Shown here: positions 1-8,289 of the stretch, one piece after another
How positions within the stretch are numbered: the stretch's first letter is position 1
Layout: every line of letters begins with the position of its first letter
Origin: Cognatundibacterium crateris
Lineage (GTDB): Bacteria; Pseudomonadota; Gammaproteobacteria; Burkholderiales; Burkholderiaceae_D
NCBI RefSeq assembly: GCF_010078235.1
Contig: NZ_JAABOS010000004.1
Coordinates: 367,816-431,815, forward strand
Direction: 5' to 3'
DNA length: 64,000 bases
The notes under the pieces: generated by a model
The model's input: only the letters and a program-made list of their open reading frames with translations
Database searches by the model: none
Told to the model about the DNA's origin: nothing
Position numbers and translations under genes: made by a program

Positions 1-318
1 TCGGAGGATAATCCGGCGACTTTTCTGCAACGTCTGGATGCCTTAATAGAACATTCAGTAGCGCACTTTGAACAGGAAAATACCTGGATGGCCGAGACAG
101 ATTTCCCACCTAAGGGATGTCACGAGCAGGAACACAATGCCGTGTTAGAGATTATGCGCGAAGTGCGTCTGCGCTGCGAAGCTGGTGATAGCGAGTTGGG
201 TACCCGACTGGCAGAAGAATTGCCACACTGGTTTGAGCACCATGTGGATACAATGGATAACATGCTGGCCAGGCATATGGCGGCATTGCAAAAAGAAGCA
301 AGCGCTGTGACAGCCTGA
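1..318 (+). CDS. Hemerythrin-like protein, 5' end cut by window edge
   Basis: The reading frame is open from base 1 to a TGA at 316-318, so the start lies outside the window. The visible 105 residues carry the bacterial hemerythrin pattern: HFEQEN, then HEQEH, then HWFEHHVDTMD. These are the spaced His/Glu/Asp residues that hold a non-heme diiron centre in a four-helix bundle. Known members bind O2 and act in oxygen sensing, storage or delivery. No other domain is visible, but a fused N-terminal domain outside the window cannot be excluded. An ATG at 88 would cut through the first metal-binding helix, so it is not the start. Confidence 0.85.
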   Translation, partial: SEDNPATFLQRLDALIEHSVAHFEQENTWMAETDFPPKGCHEQEHNAVLEIMREVRLRCEAGDSELGTRLAEELPHWFEHHVDTMDNMLARHMAALQKEASAVTA

Positions 319-324
319 AATTCA

Positions 325-404
325 CTGGCTGTTGGCACTGTATGCACAACAGCCAGCATCATCTGTTCATATCAAACTGTGCAGATAAGGTCTGATATGA
401 ACAG
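325..404. terminator. Two tandem inverted repeats between convergent genes
   Basis: The first is a perfect 10-bp stem (325-334 with 347-356, CTGGCTGTTG and its complement) around a 12-nt loop. The second is a perfect 12-bp stem (363-374 with 393-404, CTGTTCATATCA and its complement) around an 18-nt loop. They fill the gap between the hemerythrin gene and the convergent S4 gene, so a bidirectional terminator is the simplest reading. Neither stem is followed by a long T run. Confidence 0.5.
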
Positions 405-427
405 TTTGATTTCATTATGCTCTGGTC

Positions 428-658
428 TCAGGCATGTACAGTGATCACAATGTCACCTAACTGTACGCGCTGACCTGCGCGGATTTTTGCCGTTTTCCTC
501 AATTCCTGTTGTCCATCTACGCGCACATCGCCGCTGGCAACGATCATTTTCCCGGCACCACCGCTGTCACACAATCCAGCTACTTTGAGTAACTGGTTTA
601 ATTCTATAAATTCCCCCTCCAGGGCGAAGCTGATCTGCTGACTCATATCTATACTCAA
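428..658 (-). CDS. S4-domain RNA-binding protein (YbcJ-like)
   Basis: A 76-residue protein that is essentially one S4 RNA-binding fold. The core (residues about 18-60) reads ELNQLLKVAGLCDSGGAGK, then VRVDGQQELRKTAKIRAGQ and a V-x-L-GD end, which is the usual pattern of YbcJ/YaaA-type single-domain S4 proteins. Members bind structured RNA, often ribosomal, but the physiological target is not known. A second in-frame ATG at 646 is possible. It stands alone, convergent with the hemerythrin gene and divergent from the bufferin operon. Confidence 0.8.
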   Translation of the reverse strand: MSIDMSQQISFALEGEFIELNQLLKVAGLCDSGGAGKMIVASGDVRVDGQQELRKTAKIRAGQRVQLGDIVITVHA

Positions 659-838
659 TTAATTCAGAAAGTGCGCAAGGATACACCAAAATTCAGGCGG
701 GACTGTTCAAACTTTTCCTATTCTGACAGGTGCAGACTGATGCAAGAGATACAGGATTTAGCGGTAGGATCTGACTTGCAAACATGTACATTCATAGTAG
801 GATGTTTTCTAAGCATAGAAAATTTTTTTTCTTTGTGT

Positions 839-867
839 GTAAGTAATCCGGCGAGCCAGGCGACTAA
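839..867 (+). promoter_or_regulatory. Candidate ECF-type promoter of the bufferin operon
   Basis: GTAAGT at 839-844 is followed after exactly 16 nt by CGACTAA at 861-867. This resembles the GTAACC-N16-CGAA consensus of the SigF-type ECF sigma factors that control several DUF2282/DUF692 operons. The predicted transcript start would be about 35 nt before the bufA-like ATG. A sigma-70-like alternative lies upstream (TTGCAA 776-781, 16 nt, TAGGAT 798-803). No sigma/anti-sigma gene is nearby, so this is a pattern match only. Confidence 0.35.
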
Positions 868-904
868 GGCTTGCAGGTTCCCTTTTTTAATTTAGGAGAT
901 AGAG

Positions 905-1171
905 ATGAGTAACAAAGCTTTGATCGCAATAGCATTGGCTGGTTTGGTCACTTCGGCTGTTGCAGTGGCCGCGGATGATGCGAAAGCACCGGCAAAAACT
1001 GAAAAATGTTATGGCGTTGCAAAAGCCGGTCAGAATGACTGCGCGACTAAAACCGGTAGCCATTCCTGCGCAGGACAGGCAAAAAAAGATAATGATCCTA
1101 ATGAATGGAAAAAAGTACCTGCCGGTTCTTGCGAAAAAATGGGCGGTAAAACTGAAGCGCCAAAAAGCTGA
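905..1171 (+). CDS. bufA1: Bufferin-type metallophore precursor (DUF2282 family)
   Basis: An 88-residue secreted peptide. Residues 1-22 form a signal peptide (positive start, hydrophobic core, AVA cleavage region). The mature part is Lys/Ala-rich with four cysteines, C35, C46, C55 and C76, the DUF2282 arrangement. In characterised bufferins some of these cysteines become thiooxazole groups that bind copper in the periplasm. AGGAG at 893-897 gives a good ribosome site. It heads an operon with the MNIO enzyme (1227) and its partner (2090), the usual A-B-C order. Family assignment is strong; the bound metal and the modified cysteines are inferred from relatives. Confidence 0.88.
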   Translation: MSNKALIAIALAGLVTSAVAVAADDAKAPAKTEKCYGVAKAGQNDCATKTGSHSCAGQAKKDNDPNEWKKVPAGSCEKMGGKTEAPKS

Positions 1172-1226
1172 CCCGTCAGACATCACACACTGATTTTTCA
1201 TTTGTCCGTTTTTTAAGCAAGCTCAC

Positions 1227-2093
1227 ATGCAATCATCATCCGCAACTGCTATCGAAGGTTTTGGTGTAGGTCTCAGAACTTGTCACTACCGGGATTTTTT
1301 AAACGCTCCACAGGCGGTAGATTGGTTAGAGGTCCATACTGAAAACTATATGGGAGACGGCGGATATGATTTGCATGTGTTAGAAGTGCTACGCAAGGAT
1401 TACCCCATCAGTCTGCACGGTGTAGGCATGGGGTTAGGCTCGGCATCTGCCACCGGTGCAGGGCAGGAACAGCATCTGCAAGGTCTGAAACGATTGATAG
1501 ACAGAGTAGAGCCTGGCCTGGTGTCCGAGCACTTGTGCTGGAATGCTGTGCACAATCACTTTCTGAATGACTTACTCCCTTTACCCTTAAGCAGTGTCGC
1601 CTTGCAATTAATGTGCGAGCGCGTAGATCGCATGCAGGATGTGCTGCAGCGCCGGGTGCTGATTGAAAATGTGTCCACCTATGTGCGTTTTGCTGCTGAT
1701 CAGATGAGTGAAGCTGCATTTCTCGCAGAGCTGGTTCACAAAACAGGCTGTGGTGTTTTGTTGGATATAAATAACTTATATGTCAATCAGGTCAATCATG
1801 GTGAGAGTGCCATTGAAGCGTTACGGATTTACGCAGACTTGCCTGCTAGTACAGTAGGGGAGATACATCTGGCCGGACATTTGGATGCCGGAACTTGCCT
1901 GATTGATCATCATGGCAGCTGTGTTCATGATCAGGTCTGGAATCTGTATCAATTAGCCTGTCAGCAATTGTCTTACCAGGTTCCTGTTCTTATTGAATGG
2001 GATACGGATATTCCTGACTTGCATGTGTTGCTTGAAGAGGCGACTAAGGCAAGGCAACTGTCTGCACCGCAGCTGGCTGAGGTGAGCTCATGA
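1227..2093 (+). CDS. bufB: MNIO-family peptide-modifying oxidase (DUF692)
   Basis: A 288-residue TIM-barrel protein of the DUF692 family, the multinuclear non-heme iron-dependent oxidases. Likely metal and active-site elements: VHTENY (36-41), SLHGVG (62-67), SEH (100-102), IENVSTY (146-152), DINN (180-183), HLAGH (214-218), DHHG (227-230) and EWDTD (257-261). Related enzymes convert cysteines of the partner peptide to 5-thiooxazole or similar rings. The gene sits 55 nt after the precursor and overlaps the next gene by 4 nt (ATGA), so the products are probably translated together. Its substrate is presumably the four-cysteine peptide encoded at 905. Confidence 0.9.
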   Translation: MQSSSATAIEGFGVGLRTCHYRDFLNAPQAVDWLEVHTENYMGDGGYDLHVLEVLRKDYPISLHGVGMGLGSASATGAGQEQHLQGLKRLIDRVEPGLVSEHLCWNAVHNHFLNDLLPLPLSSVALQLMCERVDRMQDVLQRRVLIENVSTYVRFAADQMSEAAFLAELVHKTGCGVLLDINNLYVNQVNHGESAIEALRIYADLPASTVGEIHLAGHLDAGTCLIDHHGSCVHDQVWNLYQLACQQLSYQVPVLIEWDTDIPDLHVLLEEATKARQLSAPQLAEVSS

Positions 2094-2893
2094 AGCCAGA
2101 ACTGTTTGAGTTGCAACAAAGCTTTGCCAGGGCATTGCAAAATGTACAGCAGGTGCCTGATTTATTACCTCAGCTTCAGCCTCATACCGAGTTGCAGGAC
2201 AGGTTGGCCATCTATCGCGGCAATTATGCTGCGCTGACGCTGCGCGCATTGGAGTCCGCGTATCCGGTGCTCAGATGTCTGGTTGGCGAAGATTTTTTTG
2301 CACAAATGGCCAAGGCGTTTGCGCTGGCGCATCCGTCTGATTCCGGTGATATGCATCGCTTTGGCGCTGCCTTAGCACGCTTTTTGGGTGAGGCTGAACT
2401 GGATCCAAAATATGCGTATTTTGTGGATGTGGCGCGCCTGGAATGGCAAGTGCATAGGGCTTATTTCGCGACAAATGCGGCTGCCTTGTCACTGACTGAT
2501 TTGATTCGAAAAGCTGGCGAAATGGAGCAGGAACTGACCGCTGTCAGACCTGTGCTTCATCCGGCATGTCAGTTATTCCGTTCGGAGTCAGGCGCAATCG
2601 ATGTCTGGCTTGCGCACCAAGAGACAAGTGAAAAAGCCGACCCAGATCAACATGAACTGTTGTTGCCAGTAAATTTGGAGCGGAATTTAGGCGTGCTGAG
2701 TCGCGTCAACTGGAAGATCCAGGTACATCGCATCGAAGAGCCGGCTTGGCTGGCATTGGAGCAGATACAAAGCGGGGTAAGTCTGGAGCAGGCATTTGAA
2801 GTTGCTTTACAGGCCCAGGCTGATTTCGATGTGGCCCAAGGCTTACGGCAATGGCTGGACTGGGGCTGTTTTGCTGATGTCCTGACTCAATAA
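2090..2893 (+). CDS. bufC: MNIO partner protein (DUF2063 N-terminal domain)
   Basis: A 267-residue cytoplasmic protein. The N-terminal part (about 1-95: [49 protein letters not shown]) is the DUF2063 domain. That domain is often labelled a putative DNA-binding domain but in MNIO systems acts as the partner that helps recruit the precursor peptide. The C-terminal half is the variable region of this family. The ATGA overlap with the oxidase gene supports co-translation and complex formation. A direct DNA-binding role is less likely in this context. Confidence 0.85.
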   Translation: MKPELFELQQSFARALQNVQQVPDLLPQLQPHTELQDRLAIYRGNYAALTLRALESAYPVLRCLVGEDFFAQMAKAFALAHPSDSGDMHRFGAALARFLGEAELDPKYAYFVDVARLEWQVHRAYFATNAAALSLTDLIRKAGEMEQELTAVRPVLHPACQLFRSESGAIDVWLAHQETSEKADPDQHELLLPVNLERNLGVLSRVNWKIQVHRIEEPAWLALEQIQSGVSLEQAFEVALQAQADFDVAQGLRQWLDWGCFADVLTQ

Positions 2894-3019
2894 ATCTAAT
2901 TAGCTTTTCATAATTCAATAGCATTGTTTTTTGGTGATTTGCTGCAATGCAGTGAAGTTGCAAGTTGTTCCCAGAATAAGCAATGCAGATCCTACGTGAA
3001 ATCGAAATCGGAACACACC

Positions 3020-3490
3020 ATGAACATATTTAAATTAGCCGCCGGGCTGGAAAATGAATTCGGAAATCGCATGCAGCAATGGTTGCAGCCCTTGGCCTTG
3101 CTAGCAATACGCTGCTTTGTAGCCTGGCAATTCTTTAAGGCGGGACTGTTGAAGGTCCAGGACTGGGAGTTGACGCTGTCCTTGTTCAGGGAAGAATATC
3201 AGGTACCTTTGCTATCTCCGGAACTGGCGGCGCTGCTGGGAACAGCGGGGGAATTAGTGTTGCCACTGTTTCTGATTGCCGGCTTGTTTTCCCGTCCTGC
3301 AGCATGCGGGTTATTCATGGTGAATCTGATGGCGGTGATCTCCTATCCTTTGTTGTGGACTCTGGACTGCCCAGCAGCAATTCGCGACCATTTTTATTGG
3401 GGCGGAATGTTGCTGCTGATGATAGTAATGGGACCAGGGCGACTGAGTCTGGATGGATTCTTTAAAAACGCTTCGTCCAAATCTGCATAG
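3020..3490 (+). CDS. DoxX-family membrane protein
   Basis: A 156-residue inner-membrane protein with about four hydrophobic segments, matching the DoxX family (LAIRCFVAWQFFKAGLLKVQDW, then the ELAALLGTAGELVLPL segment). DoxX proteins are common last genes of DUF2282/DUF692 operons, and some relatives take part in thiosulfate or thiol oxidation. I chose the ATG at 3020. The frame is open back to 2924, but those 32 residues are polar, Cys-rich and unlike the family. The ribosome site before 3020 is weak. The 126-nt gap after bufC allows a separate promoter, though operon membership is the simpler view. Confidence 0.82.
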   Translation: MNIFKLAAGLENEFGNRMQQWLQPLALLAIRCFVAWQFFKAGLLKVQDWELTLSLFREEYQVPLLSPELAALLGTAGELVLPLFLIAGLFSRPAACGLFMVNLMAVISYPLLWTLDCPAAIRDHFYWGGMLLLMIVMGPGRLSLDGFFKNASSKSA

Positions 3491-3540
3491 TATTAGCACG
3501 CAATTTGATTTAAGCCAGATTTGGCTGCATTGTGCTGGCA

Positions 3541-3568
3541 TTGATTTTTTTGTGAGCAGGTCTATAAT
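3541..3568 (+). promoter_or_regulatory. Sigma-70-like promoter upstream of the lipoprotein hydrolase
   Basis: TTGATT at 3541-3546 and a perfect TATAAT at 3563-3568 are separated by 16 nt. It would give a leader of about 200 nt before the ATG at 3774. That leader holds two small perfect hairpins: AGAGT/ACTCT at 3619-3632 and AGATTT/AAATCT at 3633-3650. Apart from these the 3491-3773 gap holds nothing I recognise. Confidence 0.5.
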
Positions 3569-3773
3569 GCGCATCCCTTACCAAAGGTCAATGCTGATTT
3601 AGGGGAAAAAATAATTTAAGAGTATTTACTCTAGATTTGTAATTAAATCTATTCAGCTATTTGACCTGATGCGATACTTCATGTGAGTTTTTAGAACGCT
3701 CGTGCCATTACATGGTAATAAACAAGCGTGCGCTTCTTGTGACTTACAAACATAATTCTTACAGGAGACAACA

Positions 3774-5297
3774 ATGCGTCAACATTCAGTAATGCTGACA
3801 CTGATATCCGCTGCAGTTTTATCTGCTTGCGGTGGCAGTGGCACCCCAGGCCCAGCCGTCGACAATTCGATGGCACGTGGTACTCTGGTTGCAAATCCAC
3901 CTAATCTGGTACCGATTCCTCAGGCGAATGGTACAGCTGTCACTAAGCTGGATCCGGTTGTCTTTAAGGGCATGTTAGAGGCAGCTAAGCCAGGCTTCAC
4001 GCAGCTGACTGGCGTGCCTAAGTGCGAAATTTCCACTTACTACATGAAATACATTACCGTTGGTGGAGCGAACGAACCTACCAATGCGACTGGCGCGATT
4101 ATGGTTCCATCCGGTAGCGATCCAGCCTGTACCGGCCCACGTCCGGTTCTGCTGTACGCACATGGAACTACGACCGACAAGGCTTTCAATATGTCGAATC
4201 TGCGTGACAACCAGGAAGCCACCCTGGTCGCTGCTATGTATGCGGCTCAAGGCTTTATCGTAGTTGCGTCTAACTATGCGGGTTACGACGTTTCTTCACT
4301 GAGCTACCATCCTTATCTGAATGCAGAACAGCAAGCCAACGATATGGTTGATTCCCTGCGTGCTGCACGCAAGGCTTTCCCTGTGATTGGTGCCCAAGAC
4401 TCCGGTAAGCTGGTACTGACTGGCTATTCTCAAGGTGGTCACGTTGCGATGGCAACCCAGCGCGCAATGCAGACAACTTACGCTTCTGAATTTAAAGTAA
4501 GTGCTCTTGCTGGTATGTCCGGTCCATATGCACTGGCAATGTTGGGCGATGCTGTATTCGGTGGCGCGCCTAATGCTGGCGGTACTGTATTTACACCAAT
4601 GTTGACGACCAGTTTCCAGAAGTCTTATGGCGGTATTTACAACTCTCCAGGCGACATCTACGAAGATAAATACGCTACAGGAATCGAGTCCTTACTGCCA
4701 GGCAGCCTGAGCTTCAGTGAGTTGTTTACTACAGGTAAATTGCCACAACTGGCGATGTTTGCAGCCGACTCGCTGCCAGCCGCAAAGCCTGGATTCGGTG
4801 CATTCTTTGGTGCAGGAAATCTGGTTAAAACCAGCTATCGCAATGCCTATGTTGCTGACCTGGTGCAAAATCCTTGCGGCGCAAACCCTGCTGATCCATT
4901 GAACTGCGCTCCTGCTAACGGATTGCGTAAAGCCGGTGTTAAGAATGACTTACGTAACTACGTACCTCAAGTGCCAACCATGCTGTGCGGTGGCAATGCA
5001 GATCCAACCGTCTTCTTTGTGAGCACTCAAGCAACAGCTGGCTATTTCCTCGCAAAAGGCTTGCCTTCCGCTGCCCTAACCGTGTTAGACGTGGACTCTG
5101 CTCCGACTGGTGTAAGTGACCCATTTGCAGCTGCTAAAGTTGGCTTCGCGCAAACTAAAAAGGCAGCGATCGATGCTGCTATCGCTGCAAAGCAGGATCC
5201 GACTCAGGCAATCGCAAGCGCTTATCACGGCACTTTAGTTCCACCATTCTGCAATGCTGCAGCACGTGGCTTCTTCCAACAAGTTTTGGCTAAATAA
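3774..5297 (+). CDS. Lipoprotein alpha/beta hydrolase (secretory-lipase-like)
   Basis: A 507-residue exported enzyme. The N-terminus is a lipoprotein signal with lipobox LSAC (lipidated C19) followed by a Gly-rich linker. Residues about 125-131 (LLYAHGT) look like the oxyanion-hole strand, and GYSQGG (217-222) is the nucleophile elbow with S219. Later CGGNADPTVFF is compatible with the acid-loop region, and SAYHG near the C-terminus could supply the histidine. The fold resembles secretory lipases and large esterases; the substrate is not deducible. AGGAG precedes the ATG. It is followed 17 nt later by an OmpW gene, so the two are probably one transcript. Confidence 0.8.
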   Translation: MRQHSVMLTLISAAVLSACGGSGTPGPAVDNSMARGTLVANPPNLVPIPQANGTAVTKLDPVVFKGMLEAAKPGFTQLTGVPKCEISTYYMKYITVGGANEPTNATGAIMVPSGSDPACTGPRPVLLYAHGTTTDKAFNMSNLRDNQEATLVAAMYAAQGFIVVASNYAGYDVSSLSYHPYLNAEQQANDMVDSLRAARKAFPVIGAQDSGKLVLTGYSQGGHVAMATQRAMQTTYASEFKVSALAGMSGPYALAMLGDAVFGGAPNAGGTVFTPMLTTSFQKSYGGIYNSPGDIYEDKYATGIESLLPGSLSFSELFTTGKLPQLAMFAADSLPAAKPGFGAFFGAGNLVKTSYRNAYVADLVQNPCGANPADPLNCAPANGLRKAGVKNDLRNYVPQVPTMLCGGNADPTVFFVSTQATAGYFLAKGLPSAALTVLDVDSAPTGVSDPFAAAKVGFAQTKKAAIDAAIAAKQDPTQAIASAYHGTLVPPFCNAAARGFFQQVLAK

Positions 5298-5314
5298 GCG
5301 TGGAGATCACTCAA

Positions 5315-5989
5315 ATGATGAAAACTAAATTGGCTGCGGCCGCTTTGTTTGCCCTCGCTTCCAGCTCAGCGTTTGCTTACGACTATACTGTGCGTGGTGG
5401 TGTGATTGGTATCAATATTCACTCAGAATCGCCAGATTTCACCAGTAACGGTCCTGCATTTCTGACGCCTCAGCCTGCGGGTCTGACAGTCGGCAATGCG
5501 AAAACGCTGTTGTTTGGTCTGACCAAAAAACTCAACGATAACTTTGAGCTGGATTTCGTTGCTGGCTTGCCGCCAGAGCATGAGGTCTATGGTCGTGGCG
5601 TATTGGCACCATACGGTGTGATTGCTCGTGTGAAGCAACGCGCACCGACGGTATTTGTGAACTATAAGTTCGGTGCGCCGAGCTCAAGTTTCCGTCCTTT
5701 TGTCGGTCTGGGTATCAATTACACACAGTTCTTTGATGCTAAAACCACACCATTAAACGACATCGCTGTAGGCGGACCAACTAAGCTGAACCTGACAAGT
5801 TCGTTTGGTCTGGCGGCTCAGGTTGGTGCGACTTATCAGTTGAACGAACGCTGGTCTGTGACTGCTTCTGTCGCAACAGCTAAAGTGAAAACGGATATGA
5901 CAGCAATAACAGGTAGTATTGAACGTAAAACTACGGTTGACTTTAAGCCTGTTGTGGTTGCGGTAGGTGTTGGCTATAGCTTCTGGTAA
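5315..5989 (+). CDS. OmpW-family outer-membrane protein
   Basis: A 224-residue protein with a clean signal peptide (MMKTKLAAAALFALASSSAFA) and an eight-stranded beta-barrel pattern ending in the outer-membrane signature YSFW. The VFVNYKFG and FRPFVGLGINYTQF segments are typical of OmpW porins, which pass small hydrophobic compounds. I chose ATG 5315 because GGAGA at 5302-5306 lies 8 nt before it; a GTG at 5300 in the same frame has no such site. The upstream partner is an exported hydrolase, so the pair may release and import a hydrophobic product; this is inference from adjacency. Confidence 0.85.
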   Translation: MMKTKLAAAALFALASSSAFAYDYTVRGGVIGINIHSESPDFTSNGPAFLTPQPAGLTVGNAKTLLFGLTKKLNDNFELDFVAGLPPEHEVYGRGVLAPYGVIARVKQRAPTVFVNYKFGAPSSSFRPFVGLGINYTQFFDAKTTPLNDIAVGGPTKLNLTSSFGLAAQVGATYQLNERWSVTASVATAKVKTDMTAITGSIERKTTVDFKPVVVAVGVGYSFW

Positions 5990-6013
5990 TTCCAGTCCTG
6001 AGTCATAAAAAAT

Positions 6014-6056
6014 AAAAAACCCGGATACGCATCAGTCGTATCCGGGTTTTTTTTGT
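6014..6056 (+). terminator. Intrinsic terminator after ompW (bidirectional)
   Basis: A perfect 10-bp stem CCCGGATACG (6020-6029) with its complement at 6037-6046 and a 7-nt loop. It is preceded by an A run and followed by TTTTTTTT, so it can serve both the plus-strand ompW transcript and the convergent minus-strand signalling operon. Confidence 0.92.
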
Positions 6057-6113
6057 TTTAGCCCGCCAAATCTTTTACAGTCTCTGGATGATGGTAAGCT
6101 GCCGGTCGCAGTC

Positions 6114-7127
6114 TTACACGGCTACCTGATTGCGTCCCGCCTCTTTGGCGCGGTATAAGGCTTGATCTGCTGCTTCTATCAATGCGCTGTAGTCTTGCTC
6201 CTCGCTCAGGGTCGCGACACCAAATGAGCCTGTAATGTGTGGTAGCGCCTTATTGTGTTCATGAAAGACCCTGGCCTTAGCCAACCTGTTACACAGCCTT
6301 TGCGCAACCGTAAACGCTTGTTTTTGCGCTGTTCCAGGTAGGATTACCATCATTTCCTCGCCACCATAGCGGGCTGCAAAGTCGGTCGGCCTGAGGCCTG
6401 CATTCAATACCTTGGCAGCAGTTTGCAGTGCATCGTCACCCAATACATGTCCATAGGTATCATTGAAGCGCTTAAAGTGATCCAGGTCGACCAGTATGAT
6501 GCTGAGCGGGGTAGCGCTGGCCTGCGCCTGTTGTACCAAGGCAGGCAGCTGGCTGTTGAGCCATGCACGGTTATGTAGTCCGGTTAAGCCGTCGACCATC
6601 GATAATTGGCGATAGAATTCGCCCACCTTCTGGCGACTGCGTATCTGCGCATTGGCTGCACGTATCCGGAACGACAGCAGTTGCAGCAGATTCCTGGCGA
6701 CGCCATTGGACTCTTCAATCAGACGCCACATTGTTTCTGCTTCTATCACCAGCAATTCACTGTCCTGTATCGCAGTGACGGTGGCAGAGTGGGTTTCTTC
6801 ATCCAGCACCGATAGCTCACCTACGCATTCTCCGGGCAGGTATTGAGTAATCGTATTTTCGATATGATTATTATCGTCGTTGAGCTTACTGATACCGAGT
6901 GCGCCTTGCAATACCACATACAGTCGTGAGCCTGAGCTATTGGCATCAAGCACGATTTGTCCGGTTCTGGCGCTGACTACCGCGCAGTGACTCAGAATGT
7001 GGCGGATCAGTGGTAAATTTTGTTCAGGAATATCGCGGAATAACTGTATATCTTCGACCCGGTAATGCGTTTGATTGAAAACCATTAACTGTTCCAACAT
7101 TGATTTATCCAGATACATAGTACTCAC
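6114..7127 (-). CDS. Diguanylate cyclase with N-terminal cyclic-nucleotide-binding-like domain
   Basis: A 337-residue cytoplasmic enzyme that should make c-di-GMP from GTP. Residues about 28-150 form a CRP/cNMP-type sensor domain (GQIVLDANSSGSRLYVVLQG, PGECVGELSVLDEETHSATV). Residues about 172-337 are a GGDEF domain with the active-site GGEEM at 255-259. A product-inhibition I-site RPTD (246-249) is placed five residues before it, so it looks catalytically competent and feedback-controlled. It overlaps the HDOD gene by 4 nt and is the last gene of a three-gene operon. The ligand of the sensor domain is unknown. Confidence 0.9.
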   Translation of the reverse strand: MSTMYLDKSMLEQLMVFNQTHYRVEDIQLFRDIPEQNLPLIRHILSHCAVVSARTGQIVLDANSSGSRLYVVLQGALGISKLNDDNNHIENTITQYLPGECVGELSVLDEETHSATVTAIQDSELLVIEAETMWRLIEESNGVARNLLQLLSFRIRAANAQIRSRQKVGEFYRQLSMVDGLTGLHNRAWLNSQLPALVQQAQASATPLSIILVDLDHFKRFNDTYGHVLGDDALQTAAKVLNAGLRPTDFAARYGGEEMMVILPGTAQKQAFTVAQRLCNRLAKARVFHEHNKALPHITGSFGVATLSEEQDYSALIEAADQALYRAKEAGRNQVAV

Positions 7128-7972
7128 AAAAAAATTTGATTCAGTGCTTCACAGCGCATTTCAGTTTCCCGGAAAATACTCAGGCATTCTTTTTCATCCA
7201 GAGCTAGCGTATCCCAAGCTTGCTGCGACAGCAAGGGGACTGCATCATTTTCCTGGCCATTCAGATCCAGCGCATGCACCATACTGTTAGCAACGTGGAT
7301 GACCGAGGCGAGCGGATGAATATCTTCCAGGTCTGGCTGGTGGTGGCCGCGTATCGCATCCTGCACCGCTTCTGCGAAGTGCCAGTGTTGTGCTAGTGCC
7401 AGCCCGGCTTCGACATGATTCGTCTGTAAAACACTGTTTTCTGCTTCGATCAGCGCGCAATCCAGTGTGACTTTGGTTTGAATGACTTGCGCATAGGCAG
7501 ATGGATTATGCGTCACCAGCACCAGTCGCCCTATGTCATGCAGCAATCCGGCCGTGAATGCAAAGTCATGCTTCATATGCAGGGCACGTGAAATTAGTTC
7601 GGCGCAGACCGCTGTAGCAGTGCTATGGCGCCAGAAAGAACGAAAATCAAAGCCAGGGCAGTTAACTATTGGGAATTGACGTGACATGACAGAAGTACGG
7701 ATCACATTCTTTATATTTCTGACGCCAAGTAAGGCAGTTGCTTGCTGTATGGTGACGACTCTGGAGTTGGTGCCGAAATGGGAGGAGTTTGCCAGACGCA
7801 GAATTTTGGCTGTAATGGATTGGTCCATAGCAATTTTTTCATTCATGCTATCCATGCTGGATTCATCATTACTGAGGTCGGCAAGTAGCTCGTGGGCGAC
7901 CTCGGGCAAAGTTGGCAGATCCCGGATGTGACGAATGATTTCACTCATCCCTGTCGTCTCGATATTGCTCAT
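7124..7972 (-). CDS. HDOD-domain signalling protein
   Basis: A 282-residue protein, mostly one HDOD domain (about residues 12-210). It shows the family opening LPTLPEVAHELL and LRLANSSHFG, then the central LLGVRNIKNV and HDIGRLVL. HDOD proteins are non-enzymatic relatives of HD hydrolases and serve as regulatory scaffolds, frequently next to c-di-GMP enzymes. ATGA overlaps on both sides (7969-7972 and 7124-7127) tie it to its neighbours. It probably transmits or modulates the output of the diguanylate cyclase. Confidence 0.88.
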   Translation of the reverse strand: MSNIETTGMSEIIRHIRDLPTLPEVAHELLADLSNDESSMDSMNEKIAMDQSITAKILRLANSSHFGTNSRVVTIQQATALLGVRNIKNVIRTSVMSRQFPIVNCPGFDFRSFWRHSTATAVCAELISRALHMKHDFAFTAGLLHDIGRLVLVTHNPSAYAQVIQTKVTLDCALIEAENSVLQTNHVEAGLALAQHWHFAEAVQDAIRGHHQPDLEDIHPLASVIHVANSMVHALDLNGQENDAVPLLSQQAWDTLALDEKECLSIFRETEMRCEALNQIFL

Positions 7973-8289
7973 GATGCGAGTCCCTCGCGATAATGCACGA
8001 TGAATTGTTTAAGTGTCTGCATCGCGCCTTCTTCGGTAGCATGCCGGAACAAATAGTCTAAGCGCTTTAGCTGGTGCTGCAGTTCCTCCGCATCCACTTT
8101 CTGCTCACCGGCTTCAGCGACTATGCTAAGTAAATGCACGTCATGGTGGGCGATTGCCTTGATGGTAGCCTCCGTCAGGCTGACGCCCGCAGGCAGTAAA
8201 ACGTGTCCCATCTTGTCGAGCAGGTCATCCGCCAGTACCATGCCTGCCTCGAGCTTATTCAGTGGGAGATAGCGACTGTGCTTGCTCAT
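7969..8289 (-). CDS. Small protein resembling the N-terminal domain of HD-GYP proteins
   Basis: A 106-residue protein with PLNKLEAGMVLADDLLDKMG, VLLPAGVSLTEATIKAI and a later VHLLSI strand. This layout matches the small N-terminal domain often fused to HD-GYP or HDOD signalling domains. The rest is a helical tail with no HD motif. I chose ATG 8289 because GGAGG lies just upstream on the minus strand; 14 further codons are open upstream but unlikely to be translated. It begins a three-gene operon, overlapping the HDOD gene by 4 nt. The function is unproven, probably an accessory subunit of the HDOD/GGDEF pair. Confidence 0.7.
   Translation of the reverse strand: MSKHSRYLPLNKLEAGMVLADDLLDKMGHVLLPAGVSLTEATIKAIAHHDVHLLSIVAEAGEQKVDAEELQHQLKRLDYLFRHATEEGAMQTLKQFIVHYREGLAS

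Noticed and set aside
671-895. Open frame of 74 codons before the bufferin operon
   Set aside because: No ribosome site, composition unlike a protein, and it covers the probable promoter region.
5300-5314. GTG 5300 as start of the OmpW gene
   Set aside because: The GGAGA ribosome site lies inside those codons and is correctly placed for ATG 5315, which also begins the signal peptide.
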